Positions 44,096 to 56,425 of a stretch of DNA of 64,000 bases are shown here, piece after piece. The DNA lies in assembly GCF_028640845.1 (NCBI RefSeq), contig NC_080540.1, positions 163,377,438 to 163,441,437 of the forward strand, read 5' to 3'. The stretch comes from Ahaetulla prasina (Eukaryota > Chordata > Lepidosauria > Squamata > Colubridae). The position numbers and the translations under genes were made by a program. Each line of letters starts with the position of its first letter. Position 1 is the stretch's first letter. The notes beneath the pieces were generated by a model. It did not search any database, had not been told where the DNA came from, and saw only the letters and a program-made list of their open reading frames with translations.

Positions 44096-44868
44096 TATAA
44101 CAACAGAGTTGGAAGGGACCTTGGAGGCCTTCTAGTCCAACCCCCTGCCCAGGCAGGAAACCCTACACCATCTCAGACAGATGGTTATCCAACATTTTCT
44201 TAAAAATTTCCAGTGTTGGAGCATTCACAACTTCTGCAGGCAAGTTGTTCCACTTATTAATTGTTCTGTCAGGAAATTTCTCCTTAGTTCTAAGTTGCTT
44301 CTTTCCTTGATCAGTTTCCACCCATTGCTTCTTGTTCTACCCTCAGGTGCTTTGGAGAACAGCCCGACTCCCTCTTCTTTGTGGCAACCCCTGAGATATT
44401 GGAACACTGCTATCATGTCTCCCCTAGTCCTTTTTATTAAACTAGACATACCCAGTTCCTGCAACCGTTCTTCATATGTTTTAGCCTCCAGTCCCCTAAT
44501 CATCTTTGTTGCTCTTCTCTGCACTCTTTCTAGAGTCTCAACATCTTTTTTACATCGTGGCGACCAAAACTGGATGCAATATTCCAAGTGTGGCCTTACC
44601 AAGGCATTATAAAGTGGCACTAACACTTCACGTGATCTTGATTCTATCCCTCTGTTTATGCAGCCCAGAACTGTGTTGGCTTTTTTAGCAGCAGCTGCAC
44701 ACTGCTGGCTCATATCTAAATTGTTATCCACTAGAATTCCAAGATCCCTCTCACAGGTACTACTATTGAGCAAGGTATCACATATACGATACCTGTGCAT
44801 TTTGGTTTTTGCCTAAATGTAGAACCTTACTTTTTTCACTGTTGAATTTCATTTTGAGACAAGCCTGA
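44096..44868 (-). mobile_element. CR1 LINE, 3' fragment, inverted relative to 39290-40690
   Basis: The minus strand encodes the CR1 C-terminal region almost without interruption (44800-44225; [35 protein letters not shown]). It differs from the plus-strand copy by only about a dozen residues in 190. The 3' terminus GGTCCCTTCCAACTCTGTT is at 44102-44120, followed by TTATATTATTA. Confidence 0.9.
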
Positions 44869-45050
44869 TTCCTAGTGATTTTATGGATGTGTCCATGTAG
44901 ATTTCTTGGTTTGCTATTGCCTTCTTCTGATTTTTTTTAACTTTTCAATCTAGGTATATCCATGATACTCCCTGATACTTCAGCCAAGTATCAACCAAGT
45001 TCAAGCCTTGCTTAGCTTAAGCCCAGACAAGAATGACCATCTACTGTCTC
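44869..45050 (-). mobile_element. 5S rRNA-derived SINE with BovB-like tail (5S-Sauria type)
   Basis: The minus strand reads TCTTGTCTGGGCTTAAGCTA, AGCAAGGCTTGAAC and TTGGTTGATACTTGGCTG. These follow the order of the 3' half of 5S rRNA (GTCTGATCTCGGAAGCTAAG, GCAGGGTCGG, CCTGGTTAGTACTTGG). Next come GAAGGCAATAGCAAACCAAG and CATAAAATCACTAGGAATCA, which resemble the BovB LINE 3' end. The family name is from prior knowledge of squamate SINEs. Confidence 0.65.
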
Positions 45051-45655
45051 CTGGATCATCTATTTTGAATTAAATATACTTTCTTAAAAACATACCTTTG
45101 AATTGCTATTCACTACAAATTACTCATTTTCAGGACACCTGCATTATAATTATCTATTGATAATGTCTAATTTAAAACAATTAAAATGTTAAACATCAAA
45201 CTCTTAAGTGTTGAAATATGATCTAATAAATTTCTTAGTCGTTATTTACATTTATTTTATAGCAATAGCAGTAACCTATGCTATCACCAATTGTCTAATG
45301 AAACCTATTTTCAAACCACTTGTGTACATGGTTCTTGTTCCAGTTTAACAATACATGGAATTGCTTCTAGAGTATATATTAATGAGCACTCTACATTCAC
45401 TCTGGCAGCAAATGAAACTCACTCCATAACTGTCTCTGTCTGCCTGATTTTGTTTTGTAACACAGCTGTGTTTCATACAGCTTTATAATTTTATCTTTGA
45501 TATTTTTATTAACAAGGAACCCCTGTAACCTAATTTAAGGGTCAAATCATTGAAGGGAATAAAAATAATTCTCTATGTTGTGTTAAAAAAACGTTACTAA
45601 GACATATATACTATTTATTAATTTTGAACATAAATGGCTCCATCTGCCTTTTAAA

Positions 45656-46512
45656 TAATTGTTCAAAGTTCTGGTGGCACTGAACAAAGGGACTTACGAT
45701 CTGTCTCTGAAGTAAAGTGATTGCACAGGCTAATGTTCAAAATTAAGACACTTGGCAGCCTGCTTCCATGACCGCAAGGGAGCTTCAACTCTCCCACCCA
45801 TCTTTCCCTATGTCCTTTTAATCCACCCTGCCACCCTGCACACTGCTGTCCCAACTGACATTCACCATCTTCTTGCTCCCACTGCTGATGAGGTGTGTCT
45901 GGCCTGACCTTTTGTGAGATAGCTGCTGGCTGCATGAGGCTCTCTCCCTAATGTTGTGCAGTAGTTTCTTTGCAAGACCTGGGGAAGATGGCCACATGGC
46001 CAGCAACTGCCTTGCGAAGATCAGGGTGACAGGGCAACAGGGTCCTTGGAGTGAAAGGTGATAAGGACAATTAGGGCAGCTGTGACTTTGCACCATGCTA
46101 CAGCTGAACTGGGCTGTAGCTCAGGGCCATCTTGCAGCCCCAGAGCTGCAGCATACCAAGAAGCCCCTTTGCACTGCACTGCTGGGCCAGGTTGGATCTG
46201 GGCTTCACATTGGTTCAGGGCCTTTTTGCAGTTCCAGGGTTGAAAGATGTCAAGAAGCCTGAGCTGCAGTGGAGCAAGCAGGGGAGTTAGTAGCACTCCT
46301 TCACCTTACTCAGGCTTGAGCTGGGAGGGGCAAAGCCCCAAATGGTTTGCCTTGGCTTATGTGGGTCCTTGGCTAACAATTAATAGAGTTTGCTTAATGG
46401 TAGTAATGAGGAGTGCCAGAATTGTCATCCTTTAGCAATACGATCATGCGACATGGCACTTTATGACCATAACAGTGGAAATTCTGATCCCAGTCGTTAT
46501 AAGATCAGGTAG
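45656..46512. mobile_element. Expanded element related to the TACAGGTAGTC MITE family
   Basis: The left end (TTGTTCAAAGTTCTGGTGGC; GACTTACGATC) and right end (CGATCATGCGACATGGCAC; CAGTCGTTATAAGATCAGG) match blocks of the short MITEs. The roughly 600 bp between them are unrelated GC-richer sequence with no credible coding frame. Confidence 0.4.
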
Positions 46513-46904
46513 GTGATCAGGTATTTCCATTCTTCCGAATATAAAATTAGAGAACTCTTTCTACCTAAAATATGATTGTGCCCATTTCAGGAATCACTCT
46601 AAAAGATCATCCATTTACCTTATCTGATTAATAACATATGACTCCACACTGAATATACCATAGTTAACATTTGTTCAAGATTGCCAGATAATAGTTAATC
46701 TGATGATAAGACCTGACAGTTCCCATAAGAACACACTTATGTTTTCTAGATCACAGAAGGAATTATTAATGATTCAAAAGGTTAAAAATTGATAAGCTAG
46801 TGTGGTATTTCCCAGCCATGCCAATTTTTTGAAGATACCAATTTGAGATCTTTGAAATAAGATTACACATGTAATAAAACACATGATAAAAATTTGCTCA
46901 GAGT

Positions 46905-47738
46905 ACCGTTTGCAACTTGGGCGTTCTCCTGGATGCTCGGCTGTCATTAGAAGAACATATGACGGCCGTTGCCAGGGGAGCTTTTTATCAGGTGCGCCTG
47001 ATTCGCCAGTTATGCCCCTTCATAGACTGGGATTCCCTATGCATGGTCACTCATGCCCTCGTCACTTCCCGCCTGGACTACTGTAATGCTCTCTACATGG
47101 GGCTCCCCTTGAAGAGCACCCGGAGGCTCCAACTGGTCCAGAATGCGGCTGCACGGGTAATAGAGGGAGCTACTCGTGGCTCCCATATAACACCTCTCCT
47201 GCACAAGCTGCACTGGTTGCCGGTGGTCTTCCGGGTGCAATTCAAGGTGTTGGTTACCACCTTTAATGCCCTCCATGACATAGGACCGGGCTATTTACGG
47301 GACCACCTGCTGCCACCGATAGCCTCCCACCGACCTGTGCGCTCACACAGGGAGGGTCTCCTCAGGGTGCCCTCAGCCAAACAATGTCAGCTGGTGACCC
47401 CCAGGGGGAGAGCCTTCTCTGTGTGAGCATCTACCCTGTGGAATGAGCTTCCTCTGGGGTTACGATTACTCCCCGATCTCTGGACCTTCCGCTGTGAACT
47501 CAAGACCTTTCTGTTTCATCGTGCAGGGCTGGCCTGATACACTAAGGTTTTAATTGGGTTTTTTTTATCATTTTTATTATAGTTTTAAATGGGGTTAGCC
47601 AAATTGAATAAGATTTTTTAAATGTTTTTAATTCTATTTATAATTTGTTTTATGCTGGCTGTAAACCGCCCTGAGTCCTTCGGGAAAAGGGCAGTATAAA
47701 AATCTAATAAATAAATAAATAAAGTAAATAAATAAATG
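46905..47738 (+). mobile_element. L3-type (CR1-superfamily) LINE, 3' fragment
   Basis: An open frame of about 170 residues encodes the region after the reverse transcriptase (LGVLLDARLSLEEHM; ALVTSRLDYCNALYMGLPLK; LHWLPVVFRVQFKVL). The 3' end is AAACCGCCCTGAGTCCTTCG, then GGGCAGTATAAAAATC and (AAAT)n. Same family as 52339-55107. It is not a host gene. Confidence 0.88.
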
Positions 47739-48248
47739 CTATATTCTTAGTTTTTCTAGTTTTTTTTAATGTAGCTTTAAAACTATCCTAAAATTATAAC
47801 GGCCTCTTATTACACCAGCTTCTTGATAGATTAGCAAATTTCAATATCCTCTTTAATCTTTGAGTAAAATGAACATCATTCATACAATGCAAATACAACT
47901 ACAAATATGTACAGCTACATGGAATAGCACTGATTATTTGTATTGGTTAATTTCTTGTATATAATGGTATTTTGCAGTCTTCTCAAGATACTCACATATC
48001 TCTATAAAGTTGGCTTCCAAATATTTTATATGATTTACTGACTATAGAAAGTTTTAAACTTTTTTCAAAACTATAATTATACATTTCAAAATAATATAGC
48101 TTAATTTCAATATATTGGTCTTCTCACAACTTTTATCAAACATTCATTCACTGTACTTCAAATCATATTTAACTATTTCTGATCCTGAAACCAGTAATAG
48201 ACATTTTATCCAAAAAGTGAAAGAGATCTTATAATTCAACTTTAAAGC

Positions 48249-48277
48249 AAAAAAAAAAAAAAAAGGGGGGGGGCAGG
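48249..48277. repeat. Poly(A) then poly(G) tract
   Basis: About 17 A are followed by about 9 G and a C. Confidence 0.9.
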
Positions 48278-49327
48278 CTGAAAACAGAAAAGTTCTAAAA
48301 TTCTCATTGTTTTGACAGTCCTTGTACTTTAAATAAAAATATTGGTAGTCCCTGCACTTCAGTTTAAATATATTTACTTTTTGTATATGAAAAGGGTTTA
48401 TTATATGGCAAATTAGGAATACATATATTTTACCTCATATCTTAAACTAGCTTAATATTGTAAACAAATCTGTTATTCGTTCAGAAGTGTTTAAGCAGCA
48501 TGCTAAAGACAATATAGAGTAACAAAATCAGAGTTACATTAAAAAAAGGAATTTTAAAAATAATTGCCAATGTATTTGCCAAATTGCTGTATTAATCTAA
48601 TTAGTTCTTATTTTAATGTGCAAGAAAAATAGTTGATAGAAATAAAATTTATATTGAAACAAAAAATTTATTGAAGCAGCATTCTTAAAGTGCTAAAGTA
48701 GTCATGTTTTCTGGAAAACTCAATACAGCTGGTTGTTTCTGCATGCCTCTGCAAAAAGATGTTTTACTAGTACAGTAGTTTCAATGGAAGTGATGTATGT
48801 CTATGTATAAACACTAACATAAAGACGGTTAGAAAAAAAACTTTCACAGAGTTGTGCTGAATTTTTTGGAGGACAATGTTAATTTAATATTCAGAGAATG
48901 AGTGTATTGTTTAAATCAATGTCCTTTGATAAATTAACTTTTTGGAAGTTAATTTTGGAAGTTTGGTGCACCAAAATTTCTGGATAATTTAGAGATTACA
49001 TTCCTCCCAGAGAGCAAAAAAAATGTTTAAATTTTTTCGAAGTGCCTAAGCCATAAATCTAGATAATTTTTTTTTGACTTATTAAATCTAATATAGGGAA
49101 ATGTGCTTTAAATTCATGGATTGGATTCACACTATGTATAGAAATCTCCCCCATGCCTAGTTTACTTTTCTTAATAAAGGGACAATGAAACTGGTAACAA
49201 TGAATTGAATCTGCCACTACTTCATTTTGCAGTTAGAAGTTCTGATTTGCTAAAAAATACAGATTGCATTTAACACTACAGTATGGACTCACCTCTATAT
49301 CGAAGAACTAGAAAATCATTAAAAGTG

Positions 49328-49330
<3 letters not shown>

Positions 49331-49358
<28 letters not shown>

Positions 49359-49365
49359 CATACAA
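49331..49365. repeat. (TACA)n microsatellite
   Basis: About eight uninterrupted TACA units. Confidence 0.92.
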
Positions 49366-50594
49366 TCTGATCATCCACTTAAGTCTATAGGGAACCTTTT
49401 TTTGTCTTTTGCAAGGATTTCCAACATTATTTGGGTCAATTGGCACACTTAAGAGTTTTGGGAGTTATGTGGGTATTATTATTGCATCCACCTATTCCTA
49501 TTTTCTAATTCTATCTCTGGAGTCATAAAGCATGGTTAAAATGCAAGTTTGACTTGAGGCTGGTGGTTTGCTTTGTAGCATGATAGTTTTAATTGGAAAA
49601 GAGTTGAAAATTACCCACAAACGACATTTAGCAAGCTAAGAGTTTGATGAGCACCAAGAAACATATCAATGAGTACATTGTCATTTCAGGGCTCCCACCA
49701 TTGCATAAGCACCCTAATGTGCTGAGTTTCAAGCTAAATATTTTATCTTTTGCTCATGTAAGCTATGTTCATGTGCACCTCAATTATATATGCTTTTTTT
49801 TACAAGTTATTCCTGCTTTTTTTTTACAAATATGGATCTCATTAATCAAAACCATGTTACTTATTTTGTGTACATAACAGAAAAACAGAAAAAAAATTAT
49901 TTTTAAGCAAAAATAAAGCTACAGTGTAAATAGTACATATGATAAACAGCCAGAAGATTAGATTCTGTTCTTATTCTGAGTAAAAGTTTCATTTAATAGC
50001 AAACTAATTTTATGTTTACTAGAAAATAACCTGAAATGTACCAACATAATCCATATTGAGATTAAGAAATGAACTTTTTACATTTCAAGAGGAATATGTC
50101 TTGAAATCTCCTGAACGTTCCAAGCTGAATCGTTGTGATTGCTCTTCAGTTTTCTTCTATTCTTGAGTCAAGTTATCAAGTTTATGATAACCAGGATACT
50201 ATTTATCAGTACAGATTACTGTGAATAGGCAATAACTATCTCTTCCACGCTAAATACTAAACAAAAAGTTAGGGTGCAATAAGCACTTACCTGTAAACTT
50301 TACAACGTATAGAGTTTCATGTAAGCCACGCTTAAATGCACTATTAATAGGATATTATGGCTATATATGGCCAACATGAAAAACACTGCAAGTGTGGGGG
50401 GCAATAGAACAATTAAGAACATTTTGAATCTAATATCCAGAACTGCACTGACTTCCACGTTAAGGTTTTTCCCCCCAAGCATGCTACATCATACGTACAT
50501 GCAGTTCTTAATTATTACTGAGAAGCAAACCACAAATTTACCACCATTCCAGCAACCAATTTAAGGTTTCCCCTCAATTTAGAACTGTATATTT

Positions 50595-50815
50595 AATTTG
50601 TTTCCCTCCTTTATTGTTTTACAAATAGCTCAAAGCGGTGAACATTCCAACACATCTTCCTTCTCCTGTTTTCCCCACAACAACCCTGTGAGGTGGGTTG
50701 GGCTAAGAGAGAATGATTTGCCCAAAGTCATCCAGCTGGCTTTCATGACTTAAGGAGGGGCTTGCAACTATGTGACCTGCTGGTACCTCAACTACTAGAC
50801 CAAACTGGCTCTATG
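50595..50815 (-). mobile_element. CORE/MIR-like tRNA SINE
   Basis: On the minus strand: AGAGCCAGTTTGGTCTAGTA (tRNA-like head), GGATGACTTTGGGCAAATCA and CACCTCACAGGGTTGTTGTG (core), then CACCGCTTTGAGCTATTTG (tail). Related to 31183-31378. Confidence 0.7.
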
Positions 50816-50887
50816 TACTTTATATGTATATACCATCATGTTATCAGGCATAAATTGTCCTCAGGCAGACTGGGTACTAGTGAGAAC

Positions 50888-51043
50888 TTGGTAGTCCTTG
50901 ACTTACAACCATAATGGAGCCTGCTCATTACAATTGTAAGTTATAGCAATCGTTAACTGAGGCACCCACGTGATCACCATGCTTAATGACTACAATCCCT
51001 GCTCTTCCCACTGCAGTCATTAAGTGACCATGCAGCCCATTTC
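50888..51043. mobile_element. Fragment of the TACAGGTAGTC MITE family
   Basis: TTGGTAGTCCTTGACTTACA starts it, followed by ATTACAATTGTAAGTTATAG and CACCCACGTGATCACCA. The right end is missing. Confidence 0.5.
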
Positions 51044-51355
51044 ATTAGTAATTCCTTTTTGTCCCTAAAAGAAAGGTGTTTTCTTCAAGATGATCTTCAT
51101 GCCATATGGTGCATCGTGAGCAAAGAAATTTCATTCCTTTCCTCATGGAGGCAAATGCTTTCTACAATTTTAGAGGTAACTAGTAAATTTCTCATCAACA
51201 TCACATCCAAATACCATGCATTCATAGATCTCCAGATGTTTTAAGTATCAAAGTAGGGCTCAATAAAGCGTATCTCAGAAAACTGCATGATTTTTAGTCC
51301 TGTTATTGTTCTTACTGTTGCCATTTTGCACAATAGCTACACACAATAACTACTG

Positions 51356-51745
51356 TAAGAGATAGTCCTCGACTTACAACCACAATGGAGTTCAAAATTT
51401 ATACTGTTAAGTGAGACATTTGTTAAGTGGATTTTGCCCCATTTACAACCTTTCTTGCACCAGTTAAGTGAATCACTGCAGTTGATAAATTAGTAACCCA
51501 GTTAAGTGAATCTGACTTCCCCATTGACTTTGCTGGGCAGAAGGTCACAAACGGTGATCACATTGACCAGGACACAGCAACAGTAAATATGAACCAGTTG
51601 CCAAACATCTGAATTTTGATCACAGAATTATGGGGAAGCTGGAAAGGTTGTAACTGTGACAAATGGTCATAAGTCATATTTTTCAGTGCCATTGTAACTT
51701 TGAACAATCACTAAATAAACTGTTGTAAGTCAAGAACTACTTGTA
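51356..51745. mobile_element. TACAGGTAGTC-family MITE, full length
   Basis: The left terminus GATAGTCCTCGACTTACAAC and right terminus GTTGTAAGTCAAGAACTACT are inverted; the interior has the family's GTTAAGTGAATC and GGTCATAAGTC blocks. Confidence 0.8.
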
Positions 51746-51784
51746 TATTCCTAGCTTACTGTAAAACAATCCAGGCATGATGTC

Positions 51785-54700
51785 TATGGAGATTCTGTCA
51801 TAGTTGTCCCAAAGGTACTTTTTCAAGAGGCAATTGAACTTCCTTGGATTTTTTTGACATTTTTCTTCTCATTCAAAAAGCTTCTTCAGCTCTAACTGGA
51901 TGGTGGGAAATGGAAGATGTATACTCATTGCAGGCAACTGGCCATTTGCATTTTTTTAGAGAGTCATTAAGGCCACTTGGAGATTTAACTATGTCATCAG
52001 GGTCATCTGAGTAGTACAAGTGGGTGTGCAGCCTTCTTGGAACTGTTGAAAGGACTGTGTTGTAGACTGGAGACAGACGACGCAGTATCCCTCCTCTTCT
52101 CTGTTCAGTTTTGACCTAGATGGCCTCTTTGACCCCTCTTTCAAACCAGCAGTCCTCTCTGTCCAAAATGTAACTTTGCTGTCTTCAAAAGAGCGGCCTT
52201 TGTCTTTAAAATGCAGATGAGACTGCTGAATCTTGTCCTGATGGGTTTGTTCTCCTATGTTATGCCATGCATTTATGATGTGGTTGCTTTGTTTACTCAG
52301 TGTACAGATCTGCACATGGCTCACTGCTTTGTACTGCATATTTATTTATTTATTTATTTGATTTTTATACCGCCCTTCTCCCGAAGGACTCAGGGCGGTG
52401 TACAGGCAGAATAAAACCAACAAAGAACAATATACAATATACAAAATTAAAATCAGTTAAAAACTTATTAAATGAGCCTGAAAAATTTAAGAAATTTACC
52501 ATAAAACCAATAACCCCATTAAAATTGCTAAAAATTTAAGTTTAAAATTTCATTCAAGCCAGCCCCGCGCGAATAAAAAGATATGTTTTCAGTTCGCGAC
52601 GGAATGTCCGAAGGTCAGATATCTGGCGTAAGCCGGGGAGTTCGTTCCAGAGTGTGGGGCCCCACAGAAGGCCCGTCCTGGGGCCACCAGCCGACATTGT
52701 TTGGCGGATGGCACCCTGAGAGTCCCTCTCTGTGAGAGCGCACGGGTCGGTGGGAGGCATGTGGTAGCAGTAGGCGGTCCCGTAAGTACCCAGGTCCTAA
52801 GCCATGGGCGCCTTAAAGGTCGTGACTAACACCTTAAAGTGCACCGAGAGGCCACAGGTAGCCAGTGCAGCCTGCGCAGGAGAGGTGTTACATGGGAGCT
52901 GCGTGCAGCTCCTCTATCACCAGCGGCTGCGTTCTGGACTAACTGAAGCCTCCGGACGCACTTCAAGGGAGCCCCATGTAGAGAGCATTACAATAATCCA
53001 AGCGAGAGGTAACGAGCGCATGAGTGACCGTGCATAAGGCATCCCGATCAAGGAAGGCGCAACTGCCGAACCAGGCGAACCTGGTGGAAGGCCCTCCTGG
53101 AGACGGCCGTCAAATGATCTTCAAGCGACAGCGGTCATCCAGGAGGACACCCAAGTTGCGCACCCTATCCTTTGGGGCCAATAACTGCCCCCAACAGCCA
53201 GCGCGGTTGCAGCTGGCTGAATCGGGATGCCGGCATCCACAGCCACTCCGTCTTGGAGGATTAAGCTTGAGCCTGTTTCTCCCCATCCAGACCCGTCGGC
53301 CTCCAAACACCGGGACAGCACTTCAACAGCTTCATTGGGGTGGCCGGGGTGGAAAAATACAGCTGGGTGTCGTCAGCGTACTGCTGGTATCTCACCCCAA
53401 AGCCACTGATGATCTCACCCAGCGGCTTCATATAGATGTTGAACAGCAGGGCGAGAGGATCGACCCTGCGGGACCCCACAAGTGAGGCCCCTCGCGGTGA
53501 CCTCTGCCCCCGTCAACACCGTCTGCGACCGGTCAGAGAGATAGGAGGAGAACCACCGATATCGGTGCCTCCCACTCCCAATCCCTCCAACCGGCGCAGC
53601 AGGATACCATGGTCGATGGTATCAAAAGCCGCTGAGAGGTCTAACAGGACCAGAGCAGAGGAATAACCCCTGTCCCTGGCCCTCCAGAGATCATCCACCA
53701 ATGCGACCAAAGCCGTCTCTGTGCTGTATCCGGTCGGAAACCGGACTGGACCGGGACCAGATAGACATCTTCATCCAGGTACTGGGGTAGCTGTCGAGCC
53801 ACAGCACTCTCTACAACCTTCGCAACAAAGCGAAGATTGGAGATCGGACGATAGTTACTTAAAATAGCTGGGTCCAGAGAAGGCTTCTTAAGGAGGGGTC
53901 TCACCACCGCCTCTTTCAAGGCGGCGGGGAAAACTCCCTCCAACAAAGAAGCATTGATAATCCTCTGGAGCCAGCCTCGTGTCACTTCCTGAGTAGCCAG
54001 TACCAGCCAGGAAGGGCACGGGTCCAGTAAACATGTCGTGGCATGGAGCCTCCCCAATAACCTGTCCACGTCCTCGGGAGCCACAGGATCAAACTGATCC
54101 CAAACAGACTCAACAAGCCGTGCCTCCTCTCGCCCGCTTGGATCATCCCAAATTCGGTCCAGATCGTCCCGGAGCTGAGCGATTTTATCGTATAGATAAC
54201 CACTAAACTCCTCGGCACGTCCCTGCAAAGGGTCATCCCGCACCTCCTGATGAAGGAGGAGCGGTCACCAAACAGGGCGGCCGGGCGGTTATCTGCCGGC
54301 GCAATGAGGGTGGGCGTGATCGCCTCGCCTCCCCATTGCCACTAGGTAGGTCCTAGTATAGGACCTAACTAGTGTCGATCAACCGGGCGACTGGACCTCC
54401 AAGTGCTCTCTAGGCGTCTTCGCGGCGTTTCATCTCCCTCAGCCCCTCGGAGAACCAAGGGGCCAGACGAGACCTACGCCGGGTCAGAGGCCGCAAAGGC
54501 ACGACACGGTCTAAGGCCTCCGCCCGCGCCTGTTCCCCGGCCGCGACGAGTTCCTCAGTCGTGCCGTGGGCCAGATCCTCAGGGAAAGGCCCAAGCTCCG
54601 TCAGGAACCTCTCAGGGTCCATCAGGCGCCTGGGACGGAACCAACGTATAGGTTCCGTCTCCCTGCGATGGTGAATGGCGGTTCGGAAGTCTAGGCGAAG

Positions 54701-56425
54701 GAGAAAATGATCGGACCATGACATTGGTTCTGTTACTAAATCATCTAGTACCAGATCATTTAACCACTGACCAGAGATATAAATCAAGTCCAGCGTGCCT
54801 CCCCCCATGTGCGTAGGGCCATCATTTACTCGAGTCAGGTCTAAGGCCGTCATGGAAGCCTCAAACTCCCGAGCTGCCGTTGATGACAAGCCAACTGACG
54901 GCAGGTTGAAATCCCCCATAACTATAAGTCTGGGGGTCTCAACCGCCACAGCGGCAAGCACCTCCAACAGCTCTGGCAGGGCTGTGGTCACGCAGCAAGG
55001 AGCCAGGTACGTGACCAACAAGCCCAACTGGCTCCTATGGCCCCACCGCACATAGAGGGATTCACAGCCGGCAATCTGAGGAACAGTGGCCTCCCTCGGC
55101 TCTAGATATACCACATTGCTCAGTTTGTGTCTGGGTGTTTTATCCTTGGGGTGGACAAGCTTCTGCCTTAGTGTAGTTGGGTTTGAAGTGTGCACATAGG
55201 TTGTGTTGGCTCTTGAACTTTTCTGATATTACTGCAACGAATGGAAAGACGATGTTGCTTTGTTTATTGTTCTCTTCTTTATCTGTTATGGAGGGGCTCC
55301 TGTTGGGTCTTTTTTGAGTTTGATGAAGACCCACTTAAGATAGCCACACATTCATAGAGCTTCCTTGATCTGTTTTAGTTCTTTTTCTTTCCTATCTTTG
55401 TTGATAGGCAGGCCTTCACCTCAGTGGTGCAGGGTTTGATAACTCCCATTTTGTGCTCCAGTGGGTGTGAGAATGAAAAAGTAAATATTGATCTCTGGGT
55501 GGGGGTGGGTTTCGGTAAACTTCAGTGTTAAGGCTTCCGTCTTCCTTAATGCGTACTGCACAATCCAGGAAGGCTATATTATTTTCCTTAACATCTACCC
55601 GTGTGAATTTGATCTATCTGTCAACAGGGTTAAGTTTGGTGAATGGTTCTAATTCCTGTGTTTTGATCTTAACCTAAGTATCGTCCACATACCTATACCA
55701 GTGAGTGGGTGGAATTCCTGTGAAGGAATTTAGGGCTTTGGTTTCTACCTCTTCCATGTAGAGATTGGCCACAATAGGGGACACAGGTGAACCAGTGGCG
55801 CAACCATGTTTTTGTCTGTAGAAACCTTCACTGTATTTAAAATAGGTAGTGGTCAGGCCCAGGTCCAGCATGGCACACTTGTGGTCTGGGGTGAGGTTGG
55901 TTCTGTCACCTAAAGTGCTGTCTTGTAGCAATCGTTTCTTTACTACCATGACAGCTTCAATTGTTGAATTGCAGGTGAAGAGGAAATTAATAACATAGGA
56001 AACTATAGTCTCATCTGGGTACAATTTTAGTTTCCAAACCTTGCTGATGAAATCCTGTGAATTGTTGATGTGATGGGTAATGCTGACAACTAGAGAAGTT
56101 AATAAGGTGGTTAGATGTTTTGCAATGTTGCAGGTGACAGAATTGATGCTGCTGACAATTGGTCTAAATGGAATTTTGGGTAGTCCATATGGTTTGCCCA
56201 ACACAGAGACACTAGTATTGTGGCTTGTCGATGGCATTGTCCTTCAGTAGTTGTTGCAAGAAATCAATGACCTTTTTCTTGCAATTATTATGGGATTTCT
56301 TCAGGTCTCATATATGGCAGTGTCCTTCAGTAAACTGTTCACCTTGGCCTTGTAGTCAGTCATCTGTGTTCAGGATGACTGTGCATTTTCCTTTATCAAG
56401 TGGCACTGATATAGGAAGATGAACA
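51785..56425 (-). mobile_element. Penelope-like element, copy A, split by a LINE
   Basis: The minus-strand reverse transcriptase part (56237-55674) has LGKPYGLPKIPFRPIVSS, HGCATGSPVSPIVANLYME and catalytic HWYRYVDDT. The 3' part (about 52338-51989) keeps the endonuclease-region motif HLHFKDKGRSFEDSKV of the GIY-YIG half of Penelope-like elements. The two parts are separated by an L3-type LINE (52339-55107), and several stops and frameshifts are present. It faces copy B head to head near 56425. Confidence 0.85.
52339..55107 (-). mobile_element. L3-type (CR1-superfamily) LINE inserted in the Penelope-like element
   Basis: Read on the minus strand, the endonuclease comes first (about 55107-54700; LIVMGDFNLPSVG, then MSWSDHFLLRLDF). 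Reverse transcriptase follows (ILSNYRPISNLRFVAK; VLLDLSAAFDTIDHGILL; YQQYADDTQLYFS), then the end TACACCGCCCTGAGTCCTTC and a (AAAT)n tail at 52339-52362. Frameshifts break the frame near 54400, 53700 and 53480. The copy is 5'-truncated. The empty site is visible in copy B, and ATAT repeats at both edges. Confidence 0.88.

Noticed and set aside
45663..46296. Overlapping 90-codon minus-strand frames
   Set aside because: They lie in the interior of an element with MITE-like ends, overlap one another in different frames and have no recognisable motif.
46917..47426. 169-codon open frame as a host gene
   Set aside because: Its sequence and 3' tail match the L3-type LINE family seen elsewhere in the window.
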